This document shows, one piece after another, positions 1 to 10,400 of a stretch of DNA of 64,000 nt (the stretch's first letter is position 1; each line of letters opens with the position of its first letter). This DNA is from Candidatus Thiodiazotropha sp. 'RUGA'. Its GTDB lineage: Bacteria; Pseudomonadota; Gammaproteobacteria; Chromatiales; Chromatiaceae. Location of the stretch: the NCBI GenBank assembly GCA_016842065.1, contig JAEPDS010000005.1, forward strand, positions 1 to 64,000, read 5' to 3'. The position numbers and the translations under genes are program-made. The notes under the pieces were generated by a model. It saw nothing but the letters and a program-made list of their open reading frames with translations. It was not told the DNA's origin and made no database searches.

Positions 1-90
1 TACAGTTTATTCCAGGTGTTACCCATGTCTCCGAACATGTGTTACCTATGTCTCCGGTCTATACAATGGGAGAGGGGTTGGGGAGAGGGT
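1..90. repeat. Direct repeats at left edge, insertion-sequence-end-like
   Basis: An 18-bp direct repeat with one mismatch occurs at 16-33 and 39-56 (core gtgttacc-atgtctccg, 23-bp period). It is followed by a G/A-rich stretch at 67-89 that is an inverted partial copy of the 42-bp repeat at 186-227. No transposase is visible inside the window. From memory, tandem gtgttacc..atgtctccg motifs flank some integrase-type insertion sequences, so this may be the outer end of an element lying to the left, but that is only inference. Confidence 0.4.
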
Positions 91-185
91 GCGCGCGAAG
101 CGCAAAGTGCGTGAAAGATAAAGCCAATTTAATCCTTCATCTTTTATCATATCTAATATTGATCAATATAGTGCCGTTCGTTCTC

Positions 186-227
186 CCCCTCTCCCCCAGC
201 CCCTCTCCCACAAGGGGAGAGGGGAGC
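186..227. repeat. 42-bp palindromic interspersed repeat, copy 1
   Basis: A C/T-rich half is followed by cccctctccc-acaa-ggggagagggg, which can fold into a strong hairpin. The same 42 bases recur exactly at 4382-4423, and a shorter inverted version lies at 67-89. The element is non-coding, intergenic and hairpin-forming, like REP-type repeats. The rest of 90-433 shows no recognisable gene. Confidence 0.75.
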
Positions 228-514
228 AGCTCACCCAGCGAATGCTGGACCCAGAAACCACCATCGGATGGATAATGGACAGTGACAACCAGTAGTAGAA
301 TTTTCTTAGGCAGCAACCCACCATCCAACAGACAGGTATGACAGTCAATAGTAATTCATGGCATGCTTTAAACATGCAAATGCAGCGCTTTCAATGATGC
401 ACTGATACCAACACCAACAGCAGATCCTGAAAGATTATCAAAACCATCAACACAATCATTCAACTGGCCACAGAGACCCGTCAACTGGCACAACAGAGCC
501 GGCACCGCTATCTC

Positions 515-2623
515 ATGCATATCGCCGGTGAAGCGTCCTGGTCTATTGAACAGGCCAAACAGATCGTCCAAGCGATCAACGATCCCAACACGCTGTGGAT
601 CGGAGAGCATCCTCCTGAAGGCATAGCCCATGCAGACAATCGTCAGGCACTGCAACACCTGGGCAGGGAATCGGGCCTGCTGATCTACAACGCCTTTTCA
701 GGATTCGATCCGGATGCCTTCGGTGCGGTCAGCGGCACACTGACCGGTGGCGGACTGTTGCTGTTGTTGACCCCTTCTCTGGATCGGTGGGCGGAGTATG
801 CGGATCCGGAAGCTGAGCGCATTACCGTCGCCAACTACGAACTTCCCAGGCCCAGCCACTTTTTCACCCGACTTGCGAAACGCCTGGAAACAGAACCAAC
901 TATTGCGCGAATCACATTCGAAGGCATCAAAGCGGCACAGACAGCAATCCCATCCAACCAACCCGTACCGGTCTCTACTGATCCCAGTTGCCTGACTGAA
1001 GATCAATCAACCGCCGTTGAAGCGATCATCCATGTGATCAAAGGTCATGGCAGAAGACCATTGGTACTCAGTTCCGATCGGGGCCGGGGTAAATCCTCGG
1101 CACTGGGAATCGCCGCCGCACGGCTCATCAAGGGCGGTTATCAACGAATCCTCGTAACCGCCTCACGCCAAGCCGCGGTGGAGAGCCTGTTCAGCATGGC
1201 CGCCAATGAACTGGGGATGGAAGCACATGGTGTCGAACTCCACCACCAGCAAGGTGTGATTGAATATGTGGCCCCGGACCGGCTGATTCAGGAAAAACCC
1301 CGGGGGGATCTGCTACTGGTGGATGAAGCGGCCGCCATCCCCACCCCTGTATTGATAAAACTGCTTGAGCACTATCCCCGTATCGCCTTTGCCACCACCG
1401 TACACGGTTACGAAGGCACCGGTCTGGGATTCAACCACCGCTTCAAAAAGCATCTGGACCAGCAACGGCCCCAGTGGCGGGAGATTCAACTCAAGACACC
1501 CATCCGTTGGGCAATGGATGATCCCCTGGAACAGCTGGTATTCAGGATGCTGGCCCTGGATGCGGAGCCAGCACAAATTGAGCCGGAGCGAAGCGTAAAG
1601 AACGACCAGCTCTCTGTGACATTTCCTGATCAAAAGCAGCTCATGGAAGATGAACAGCAGTTGCAGCAGTTCTTCGGTCTACTGGTACTGGCCCACTACC
1701 GAACCACGCCCAGGGATCTCTGGCACCTGCTGGATGGACCGAATCTGCAACCGGTTGTGGTAACACATGACCAACAGATCATTGCCGTGGCCCTGCTCGC
1801 TTCCGAAGGGGAGTTTTCAACAGAACTCGCAGAACAGATCTGGCTCGGTCGACGGCGACCCAGAGGCCATCTGCTGGCACAATCCCTCTCCGCCCATCTG
1901 GGGTTGAGAACCGCATCGACCCTGAAGGGATTGCGAATCATGAGGATCGCCGTCCACCCGGCTCTGCAGAGCAGAGGCATTGGCCAGCAACTGCTCAAGG
2001 CGATTCAAAGCTACGCCAGGAAACAGGCCTACGACTATCTCGGAGTCAGCTATGGCGCAGAGACAAGATTGATCCGTTTCTGGCAGGCCAATGGTATGAA
2101 AGCTGTACGTATCGGTGTTCACCCGGGGGCCAGCAGTAGCCAGCAATCGGTGATGCATATTCAGGCACTCAGCACATCAGGGGAATCGATGCTCAGCCAG
2201 GCTCGAACCAGCTATACCAGGCAGCTACCCGCATTGCTGGCGGAACCACTCAGTCAACTTCCAGCCGATCTACTCATACCGCTACTCAAGGAGATCGAGC
2301 TTCCCCCTTTGTCTAACCTGACAGAACAGCAGTGGCTCGATGCTGTAGCTTATGCCTTCGGCAACCGGGCATACGACTACACCCAGGGGATCATCAAGAC
2401 ACTGACCCTGAGTTCGCTTGCAGATGGCCTACTCAACGAGTCGGATGAGTGCTTGCTGATCAAACGAGTGTTGCAACAACAGAGCTGGTCAGAGTGTGCA
2501 ACAGCGCTGGATCTCTCCGGAAAAAGAGCAACAGAAGACCGCATACGCACCATTTTACAGAAGGCAATTGTAAACTATGCCGATAGTGCAACTGCCGACA
2601 TAATCAGACGAATCAAGAACTAA
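515..2623 (+). CDS. tmcA: tRNA(Met) cytidine acetyltransferase TmcA
   Basis: TmcA makes N4-acetylcytidine at the wobble base of elongator tRNA-Met using acetyl-CoA and ATP. Visible in order are an N-terminal DUF1726-type region, a RecD-like ATPase module with Walker A SSDRGRGKSS (residues 186-195) and Walker B ending DEAA (270-273), a GNAT acetyltransferase core with the acetyl-CoA loop RGIGQQLL (487-494), and a C-terminal tRNA-binding tail. The first ATG gives 702 aa, but codons upstream of it (431-514, back to the TGA at 428) still read as the expected N-terminal helix just before the RYLMHIAGE strand. The true start is therefore probably upstream at a non-ATG codon (for example ATT 434 or 458, or CTG 464), since no in-frame ATG, GTG or TTG exists there. 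A free-standing gene on the + strand with a sure family assignment; the start is unsure. Confidence 0.95.
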   Translation: MHIAGEASWSIEQAKQIVQAINDPNTLWIGEHPPEGIAHADNRQALQHLGRESGLLIYNAFSGFDPDAFGAVSGTLTGGGLLLLLTPSLDRWAEYADPEAERITVANYELPRPSHFFTRLAKRLETEPTIARITFEGIKAAQTAIPSNQPVPVSTDPSCLTEDQSTAVEAIIHVIKGHGRRPLVLSSDRGRGKSSALGIAAARLIKGGYQRILVTASRQAAVESLFSMAANELGMEAHGVELHHQQGVIEYVAPDRLIQEKPRGDLLLVDEAAAIPTPVLIKLLEHYPRIAFATTVHGYEGTGLGFNHRFKKHLDQQRPQWREIQLKTPIRWAMDDPLEQLVFRMLALDAEPAQIEPERSVKNDQLSVTFPDQKQLMEDEQQLQQFFGLLVLAHYRTTPRDLWHLLDGPNLQPVVVTHDQQIIAVALLASEGEFSTELAEQIWLGRRRPRGHLLAQSLSAHLGLRTASTLKGLRIMRIAVHPALQSRGIGQQLLKAIQSYARKQAYDYLGVSYGAETRLIRFWQANGMKAVRIGVHPGASSSQQSVMHIQALSTSGESMLSQARTSYTRQLPALLAEPLSQLPADLLIPLLKEIELPPLSNLTEQQWLDAVAYAFGNRAYDYTQGIIKTLTLSSLADGLLNESDECLLIKRVLQQQSWSECATALDLSGKRATEDRIRTILQKAIVNYADSATADIIRRIKN

Positions 2624-2755
2624 AAACAGGCTTAAATAATTAATTTCCCAGTCTCTGCAGCAGTTTTCTGTTCCTCTCACTAATGTTGAATGAAATCTGG
2701 CCGATAGAGATCGATAGAGTGAAATCACTTAATCATGTTACTGGGGGTTAATGCT

Positions 2756-3058
2756 GTGCCGAGCTATTCGATCGTAGCTGTCTCTGTCAATGACACGGAA
2801 ACCTTTCAAAAATATGTAGATGGTCACCAGGGAACATTAGACAAATATAACGGCCGATTTCTGGTAGCCAGTCCCGATTTCGAAGCCATTGAAGGCAGTT
2901 GGCCTGGGCAAATTGTTGTCGTTCATGAGTGGCCAGATCGGGACTCGTTTCATCGGTGGTACGATTCGGATGAGTACGCTCCCTGGAAAAAAATGAGATT
3001 CTCTTCAGCCACGGCAAATGTGATTCTGGTTGATGGACTGCCAATAGATCCAGTCTAG
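2756..3058 (+). CDS. DUF1330-like small protein
   Basis: A 100-residue protein resembling the DUF1330 ferredoxin-like dimeric alpha/beta-barrel family. It opens with a beta strand (PSYSIVAVSV), then has an F-x-x-Y-x-x-G-H segment, a central GRFLVAS strand and a W-x-x-W/Y-x-S-D-E-Y-x-P motif near residues 67-80. The GTG at 2756 is preferred to the ATG at 2735, because a GGGGG tract at 2742-2746 lies about 9 bases upstream and the family usually starts M-P-x-Y. The biochemical role of this family is not established. It lies between tmcA and a diguanylate cyclase, 31 bases before the latter, which leaves room for co-transcription. Confidence 0.8.
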   Translation: MPSYSIVAVSVNDTETFQKYVDGHQGTLDKYNGRFLVASPDFEAIEGSWPGQIVVVHEWPDRDSFHRWYDSDEYAPWKKMRFSSATANVILVDGLPIDPV

Positions 3059-3089
3059 CCATGATAGCGTTGATTCAGAGCAATCGTGA

Positions 3090-4055
3090 ATGAACCGTAA
3101 CAAATACCCAACTTCTGACAAAGAGAGTGAAGATGAGTGTGACTCTCTGAGACGGGAGATCAATGAACTAAAAGCTGAGCGGGACTTGTTGAAGTTTGTC
3201 TTAAATTCCATACCGGACTACGTCTCTTACGTGGATGCGGATCTGCATTACCAGTTTTGTAATGAGCAATATGCGGTTGAATCCGGTCAGCCACTCAGCT
3301 GTTTCATTGGTCAGCATGTTGCAAAATTCGTCGGTGAGCAGGGAATGCAGAGAATACAACCGCATATCGATACAGTTCTTGATGGTCATGTCGTCGCCTA
3401 TGACGAACAACTCAACTACCGCTACATGCTGAATCAGAGTGTTGAAGTACGCTACACCCCGGACAAGGAGGCAGATGACAGAGTCAAGGGGTTTTCAGTC
3501 TATGTGCGTAACATTACCGCGCAACGCAGAGCTGAAGATGCTCTACGTCTTCAAGCCCATTTCGACCCCCTCACTGAGCTACCCAATCGACGCTTTTTTA
3601 GCGACCGCCTGAGTCAGGCTGCCAGTCGTGCTTTAAGACTGAATAGCCGCTATGCCATTCTGTTTATTGACCTTGATGGTTTCAAATTGATCAATGACAG
3701 TTACGGTCACCCTTTTGGTGATCAAGTACTGCGTGATGTGGCTCAAACGCTTGTGAAAAAAGTAAGACAGAATGACACCTTTGCACGCTATGGTGGGGAT
3801 GAATTTGCTTTGTTGGTGGAGGACGTAGAGAACGACAAACAAGTAAGATCATTAGCCGATAAAATGATTCAAGCTGTCGCCAACTTAAAATTGTCACATC
3901 TGCACAAGTTTGAAATCGGCGCCAGTATCGGCATCGCCTATTTTCCTGATCATGCTAAAAGTGTGGATGAACTCCTGAATCGAGCTGATGAGGCTATGTA
4001 TATGGCAAAGAAATCGGGGAAAAACAGGTATTATCTTTTTGATGATAATCTTTAG
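3090..4055 (+). CDS. PAS-GGDEF diguanylate cyclase
   Basis: A predicted soluble diguanylate cyclase making c-di-GMP from two GTP. Residues 13-37 form a charged coiled coil, about 38-148 are a PAS sensor domain (IPDYVSYVDADLHYQFCNEQ at its start), and about 150-320 are the GGDEF domain. The active-site GGDEF motif is intact at 235-239, and the product-inhibition I-site RxxD is present as RQND at 226-229, exactly five residues upstream. No transmembrane segment is seen, so it probably senses a cytoplasmic cue through the PAS domain. PilZ and DUF1631 genes lie about 37 kb away but are not operon partners. Confidence 0.93.
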   Translation: MNRNKYPTSDKESEDECDSLRREINELKAERDLLKFVLNSIPDYVSYVDADLHYQFCNEQYAVESGQPLSCFIGQHVAKFVGEQGMQRIQPHIDTVLDGHVVAYDEQLNYRYMLNQSVEVRYTPDKEADDRVKGFSVYVRNITAQRRAEDALRLQAHFDPLTELPNRRFFSDRLSQAASRALRLNSRYAILFIDLDGFKLINDSYGHPFGDQVLRDVAQTLVKKVRQNDTFARYGGDEFALLVEDVENDKQVRSLADKMIQAVANLKLSHLHKFEIGASIGIAYFPDHAKSVDELLNRADEAMYMAKKSGKNRYYLFDDNL

Positions 4056-4459
4056 TAGTTGCGATACCTAAACGCTGACTACTTGCACCACTTTCCAGCT
4101 ATTGAAATACTTCCCTTCTCAGGCTTAATGCAACAAGAGTGACCGTGAACTATTACATATGCCTTTGGCAATCATAGGTAAGGCTATACCCAGGACACCA
4201 TTGAGTCACTAACTCCGAAACACTTCGGCCGATGACCTATTCGACTTGAATGAAAACAATCGATTAATCAAATAAGCTTGATAAAATAAATGGTTAGAGT
4301 AGTTGTTCAAAATTATTTCAATTGTCGAATCAGAAGGTTACAGATCGCAAATGAAGAGTTGATGATTATAAATGTATAAGTCCCCTCTCCCCCAGCCCCT
4401 CTCCCACAAGGGGAGAGGGGAGCTCATTTAGACATCACCTAGTTACATATGAACCAATA
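4056..4459. other. Intergenic region between convergent genes
   Basis: 404 bases between the convergent diguanylate cyclase and giant RTX genes. The only structure I recognise is copy 2 of the 42-bp palindromic repeat. No ORF or RNA gene is convincing. Confidence 0.6.
4382..4423. repeat. 42-bp palindromic interspersed repeat, copy 2
   Basis: An exact copy of bases 186-227, containing the same cccctctccc/ggggagagggg hairpin. It lies 36 bases beyond the stop codon of the giant RTX gene, so its hairpin could also limit read-through between two convergent genes; that role is inferred. Confidence 0.75.
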
Positions 4460-7400
4460 TCACGCGATTGTCTGCCAACTCTCCGAAAGTAAAGGTTGAA
4501 GATTCTCCCTGACCTCCTGGGGTATAACACTGCCGGCGCCGGATGGAACATCATGACTGGCCATTGCCATCACGAGCTGCTCCACCTGTTGGTTGAGTAA
4601 CACTGAGCCACCAGCCTCGATTCGATCCACCTCCTGGGCAGGATCACTATACCACTGTTCAATGGTCACCTGATCATCGCTTCCAAAAAGGTTGATTGTC
4701 AGGTCATCACCGACACGACTGAACCAGAGATCATCAATGACCGCCTCTTCAAACCTGAGCGTATCGGCGCCACCATCACCAGCATCGTAGTTATTGATCC
4801 GATCCTGACCGGATGATGTCCCAATCAGATAGGTATCACTGCCCAAACCACCGATTAGATAGTCATTACCAGCATTGCCTTGAAGTTGATCATCACCAGC
4901 ACCACCATCAATAAAATCATCCCCACTGGAAGCGAGATAGTTAGCGGCACTTTCGTCCCCTTGGGTGACAGTTTCGAAGTCTTGCACATTTGGTAGATTT
5001 GAGTAATCCGGAGAACCCAACGGATCAGGATTAGTCACACCAAATGCATTAAAAATCTGCTCGGCACTTATTTCACCTCCAGTGGTGAATACAAACCTGT
5101 CCACGACAAAATCCCCACCAAGGAAGAAGTCCTGCAGGGCTATTTGATCGTAACTACTGCCTACTCGTAGTATCAGATCATCTCCCGATCTCATCAGGCC
5201 GCTGGCGATTTCACTAAACTCAATACCTTCAAACTGTAAAGTATCAAAACCACCACCACGATTATCGATCCTGTCCTGACCATCGCCAGTACTGAAGATA
5301 TAGGTGTCATCCCCCCGACCACCGATCAACAGATCGTTCCCAGCCCCGCCATAGAGCGAATCTGAATCATTGCCACCTTCAATCCGGTCATTACCTTCAT
5401 TCCCCTGTAATCGATCATTGCCATTAAAACCCTGAATCAAATCTGCCTGATCAGTACCGGACAACTGATTATCAGCAGAATCACCAGTATGGATTTGTGC
5501 AAACCCGGTATCAGCAGTTGGTATGGCGACTCCAAACACAGAAAAAATCTGCTCGGCACTGATTGATCCACCGGTTTCGAATTCAATGCTCTCCACCAGA
5601 TTGTCACCACCGAGGAAAAAGTCAGTTAGGGTAATCTGATCGGTACCACCATCGACAGTGAGTATCAGATCATCACCCGACCTGAGTAGATTCGATGAGA
5701 CCTGATCGAAGGTGATTCCGTTTCCAAATATAAGACGATCAACTCCCGAGGATTCCATCAAACTATCCTGACCACCGGTGAATTGGTAGGTATCATCACC
5801 ACTACCCCCTAGCAGCAGATCATTACCAAGACCACCATCAAGCGTGTCATTTCCAATCCCAGCAATCAGTACTTCCCCGGCATCACTACCTGTAATCGTA
5901 TCATCACTGGAAGACGTCGGCGGATCTACCGGATCGGTTGGAGTATCGCCATCCACAGGCTCACCACCCGTATCGTTCGAATCATCAGGCGGAGCGGTTT
6001 CTTCCGAAACAGATCCCCCTGTAACGCCAGAGGTTAGTGAATGATCCTGTGTACTGGGATCTGGTGGTGGTTGAATCAACGGAGTCACTAATGACAATAT
6101 CTGTTCGGCTGATATTGTTTCACCATCACTGGTCTGAATGAAATCGATAGCCAGATCACCACCCAAAAAGTGATTTGTCACACGAACCGATTGGGTAAGA
6201 TCATCATCCACCATAATCAACAGATCATCACCATCCTGAAAAAAGCCGAGACGGTTAAGGCTGATATCTGTAAATGTAATCCGGTCGTATCCTCCACCAG
6301 TATTGTCAATTACATCCACCCCATGACCCAGGCTGTAGTAGTAGCGATCATCACCGATACCGCCAATGAGTGTGTCATCACCCAATCCGCCCACTAGATT
6401 ATCACTGCCTGCTTCACCTACTAGACTGTCATCCGCCGCTCCGCCAAAGAGCCAGTCATTGCCACCATTACCATTTAAATTATCTGCCGCTTCCTGACCG
6501 TACAGCCGATCATCACCTTCACCGCCAGAGAGCTGATCTTCCCCACCTGAACCATAGAGACTGTCATCTCCGGCCAGACCATCCAGCACATCGGCTGCAA
6601 GACTGCCATAAATGACATCCGCGCCGCCCGTACCCTGTCTCAGATTAGATAGCACAAAGGCATAATCCCAGGATATGCCATTAGAAAACTCGATTGTGTC
6701 GAGAGCATAGGTGTTCTCACCATCGTCCTGAAAATAGCTGATTACAGAGACACCACCTCCCGGGAAAGTCAGCACCAGGTTGTTCCTATCACGTGTCAGG
6801 GTGACCTCATCAGGGGAAATGCCCGCCTCGAATCGCAATACATCCACCCCACCGTCATTATCCTGATTGTCAATGATATCCAGGCCATCACCTGGACTGT
6901 AGAGGTAAGTATCGTTGCCGTCTCCGCCTTCAAGTAGATCAGGGCCTCTACCACCGCGTAATATATCGTCACCTGCCCGACCGGATAGTTGGTCATAGCC
7001 CCCGGCGCCAGACAGACTGTCATCCGCAGAACCCCCATATAGCTGATCACTCCAATCATCTCCAACCAGAGTGACAGGATCTTGATCCGGAGGCGGCAAA
7101 TCATCGAATGGCACATCATCCGTCGACAGGCCGGTTGAAGCCTGTTCAGCGGTGATGATTGTGCCATCGGCAAACTCAAACTGCTCCAACTGCCAGCGAT
7201 AAGTATTGTGATAGGGGTAGCCGGGATTGTTGGCACGCTCAAACCAGCGTTGAATGGTTATGCTGTCGTTGCCATTGCCATAATGCACAACCAGATCTGT
7301 TCCTTGACGTTGGAAAGTGACCGACGAAGCCTCAACCCCTTCCTCAAATAGTACCCTTCCTCTGCGTCCTGTTTGAGAACCGTCATTATTAAAGATCGTA

Positions 7401-10400
7401 TCCTGCCCATCGCCGATACGGAAGCGGTAGGTTGTGTTACCCCTTCCTTCCAAATAATCATTACCCTCACCGCCATCAAGCAGTGACATTCCATAGTCTT
7501 CGTCATAGATGGCAATGGGATAACGTTGATAGTATGAACCTCTGCGATCAGGATCATTTCTCACATAGTATTCACCACTGATACGCTCATTAACCCCTTC
7601 CACAATCAGATGGTCGTCACCTGCCTCACCATACAAAACACCGCTACCCATTAGCCGGTCGCCACCGCTGCCACCATAGAGCTCTCCGGAACCAATCAAT
7701 ACATCAGCTCCCTCTCCACCCTGCAGCAGATCATATTCTGCCCGGGTGTCGTCACTCCAGAACGGTTGATTCCAGGTATCAAAGCCGTAGTTATCATTTG
7801 TAAATCGATCCCGCAAACCTGAGATATCGTAGTAGCGTGGCCAGATGTTGGAACCGATCAGAACATCATTCCCACTGCCTCCATCCAGATAATCGTGATC
7901 CTCCATACCCAGTAGAAAATCATTATCTTGACCACCCATGAGCAGATCGTTTCCAGACTCGCCGAATAGGTAGTCGTCACCCGCACCACCATCCACCAAG
8001 TCGTCACCTTCATGGGCATAAACGTCATCGTCACCCGCCAGGGAGTGGATGCGATCCGCCTCGGCAGTTCCTTCCAGTAAATCGTTATCCGCTCCCCCCT
8101 GAGTAATCTGATTCAGCAGTTCGTCAGCATCCCAGACCACGCCATCGGAAAAATGAACTTCCTGAATCGGGGTGATCGGTGACGAGTTTTGGATTCCACC
8201 AAATTGATTGAGGATTGTAATCTGACCACCCCCATGAATGTCGGTGATGATCAGATCATTGCCTGAACGATTGACATCGACTTGGGAGGATGTGAGATCG
8301 ATATATTCAATGCGGTTAGTACCATTGATATCTTCAATTACATCCAGTCCATCACCGGAACTGAATTGATAGCTGTCATTGCCTTCTCCACCTTCCAGAT
8401 GGTCATTACCTTGGCCACCGATCAGCTGGTCATCACCCATGCCGCCCAGCAGCGTATCATCACCCTCCCCTCCGAGAATACGATCATTACCCATCCTACC
8501 GTCAATGGTGTCATTTCCTGCACCGCCGTCTATCCGGTCATCCGTGTCATATCCGGTGATCACCTCATCTGAGGCGTCTCCAGTCAACAGCATTCCGAGT
8601 ACATCCTCATAGCTCCAGTAGGTGCCATCGGCAAATATGAGGCTATCGATTCTTGAAAAAAGATTGTCAATACAGAACCGCTCCACCCGAGTGGTGGAAT
8701 TTGGACATTCGATAACCAGGTCATCATCCATGCGCGACAGAGTTACCATACTCGGTGTGATCGCCTCGTCGAAGACGATCCTGTCGAAGGCGTTTTCGTT
8801 TAAATCATTACGGTTGATAATGGTATTGTTGCCACCACTGGTGTTGATCAGGTAGATATCGTTTCCACCCCCACCCAACAGGGTGTTGGTTCCAGCGGAA
8901 ATCTCCAACAGATCATCGCCGGCATCCCCGTTGACCTCATCAATACCGGCACCACCGGAGAGATGATCACCCCCTTCGCCACCATGCAGGATGTCGTCTC
9001 CAGCTTCACCCAGAACAACATCATTGCCTTCACCGCCCTGGATTGCATCTCCACCGTCACCGCCCATCAATCTGTCATCACCGGCACCCCCATCCAGAGT
9101 ATCATCCCCTGCACCACCTGACAGTTGATCGTTACCTTCAGCGCCATAAAGGGAGTCGTTACCCGCCTGGCCATCCAACTCGCTGCCGTTAATATCCGCA
9201 TAGAGCAGATCATCACCCGCACTGGGTTGAAGCAAGGCATCGGCGATTGCTAGCGCATCCCAGGTTGTACCATCTTCGAATTCGATGGCATTGAGGGCAT
9301 AATCCCCATGACTACCGTCGAGAAAATAGTCGGTTACAGTCACTCGATCATCCCCGGCACCCAGGGAAAGGACCAGGTCTAAACCTTGCCTTGTCATAAC
9401 CAAATCAGAGACACTCACGCCAGTTTTGAAACGCAACACGTCATTCCGACCTGATGTAGCATCATAGTTGTCTATCGTGAACGACCCATCACCCAAGCCG
9501 AACAGGTAGGTATCATCGCCACTACCACCAGCAGCAGTATCGACACCGGAACCACCATCTAGAGTATCATTGCCATGGTCACCCAATAGCTCATCATTAC
9601 CCTCGCCGCCAATCAGTTCATCATCACCCTGGGCAGCATAGAGTGTGTCGTCTCCAGCACCACCGTTTAAGTGATCGTTGCCTTCTCTACCTTCCAACCG
9701 GTCATTGCCTTGGCCACCATCAAGCTCATCATGACCTTCAGCGCCATAGAGCCAGTCATCACCCTCATCCCCAAAAAGCTGATCATCACCCTCACCCCCA
9801 TTGGCATAATCGTCGCCCTGCAGAAGATGAATGTTATCGGCATTGTTATCACCCAGGTAGTAATCAGTTCCGGCAGTTACATCTGTACAAAGGGAAATAA
9901 TCTCTTCTCGAGATATAGACGAACCATCGTGAAACTCAATCAAGTAGGGGTAGCTTTGTGAATTATCAGGATCTCGGTATTCACTGAAATAGTTTTGTAC
10001 TGTGAGCGATTCACCAGTTTCGATGATCTCGATACGCAAGTGTTCGCCTGGCAGATCTGAATAGCCATTTTGAGATCCACGATATCTGTCTTGATTGATT
10101 GGTATGAATCTGACACTGTCTCGATCTAATCCTTCCCCAAGCCGAATCCTATTTATATCATTCTGACTCTCACTACTATGACCCGTAGCATCGGCATAAA
10201 TCAGATCGTGGCCGTCTCCAATATTATAGAGATAGAGATCGGAGCCCAGCCCGCCGCCCATCCTGTCATTTCCGCTACCACCATGTAAGAGGTCATCACC
10301 ATCACCTCCTTCTATGAAATCATCTCCGGCGTCGCCATACAGCTGATCATCACCATCATTCCCGTAAAGATTATCATCACCAGCCAATCCGTTTAAGGTA

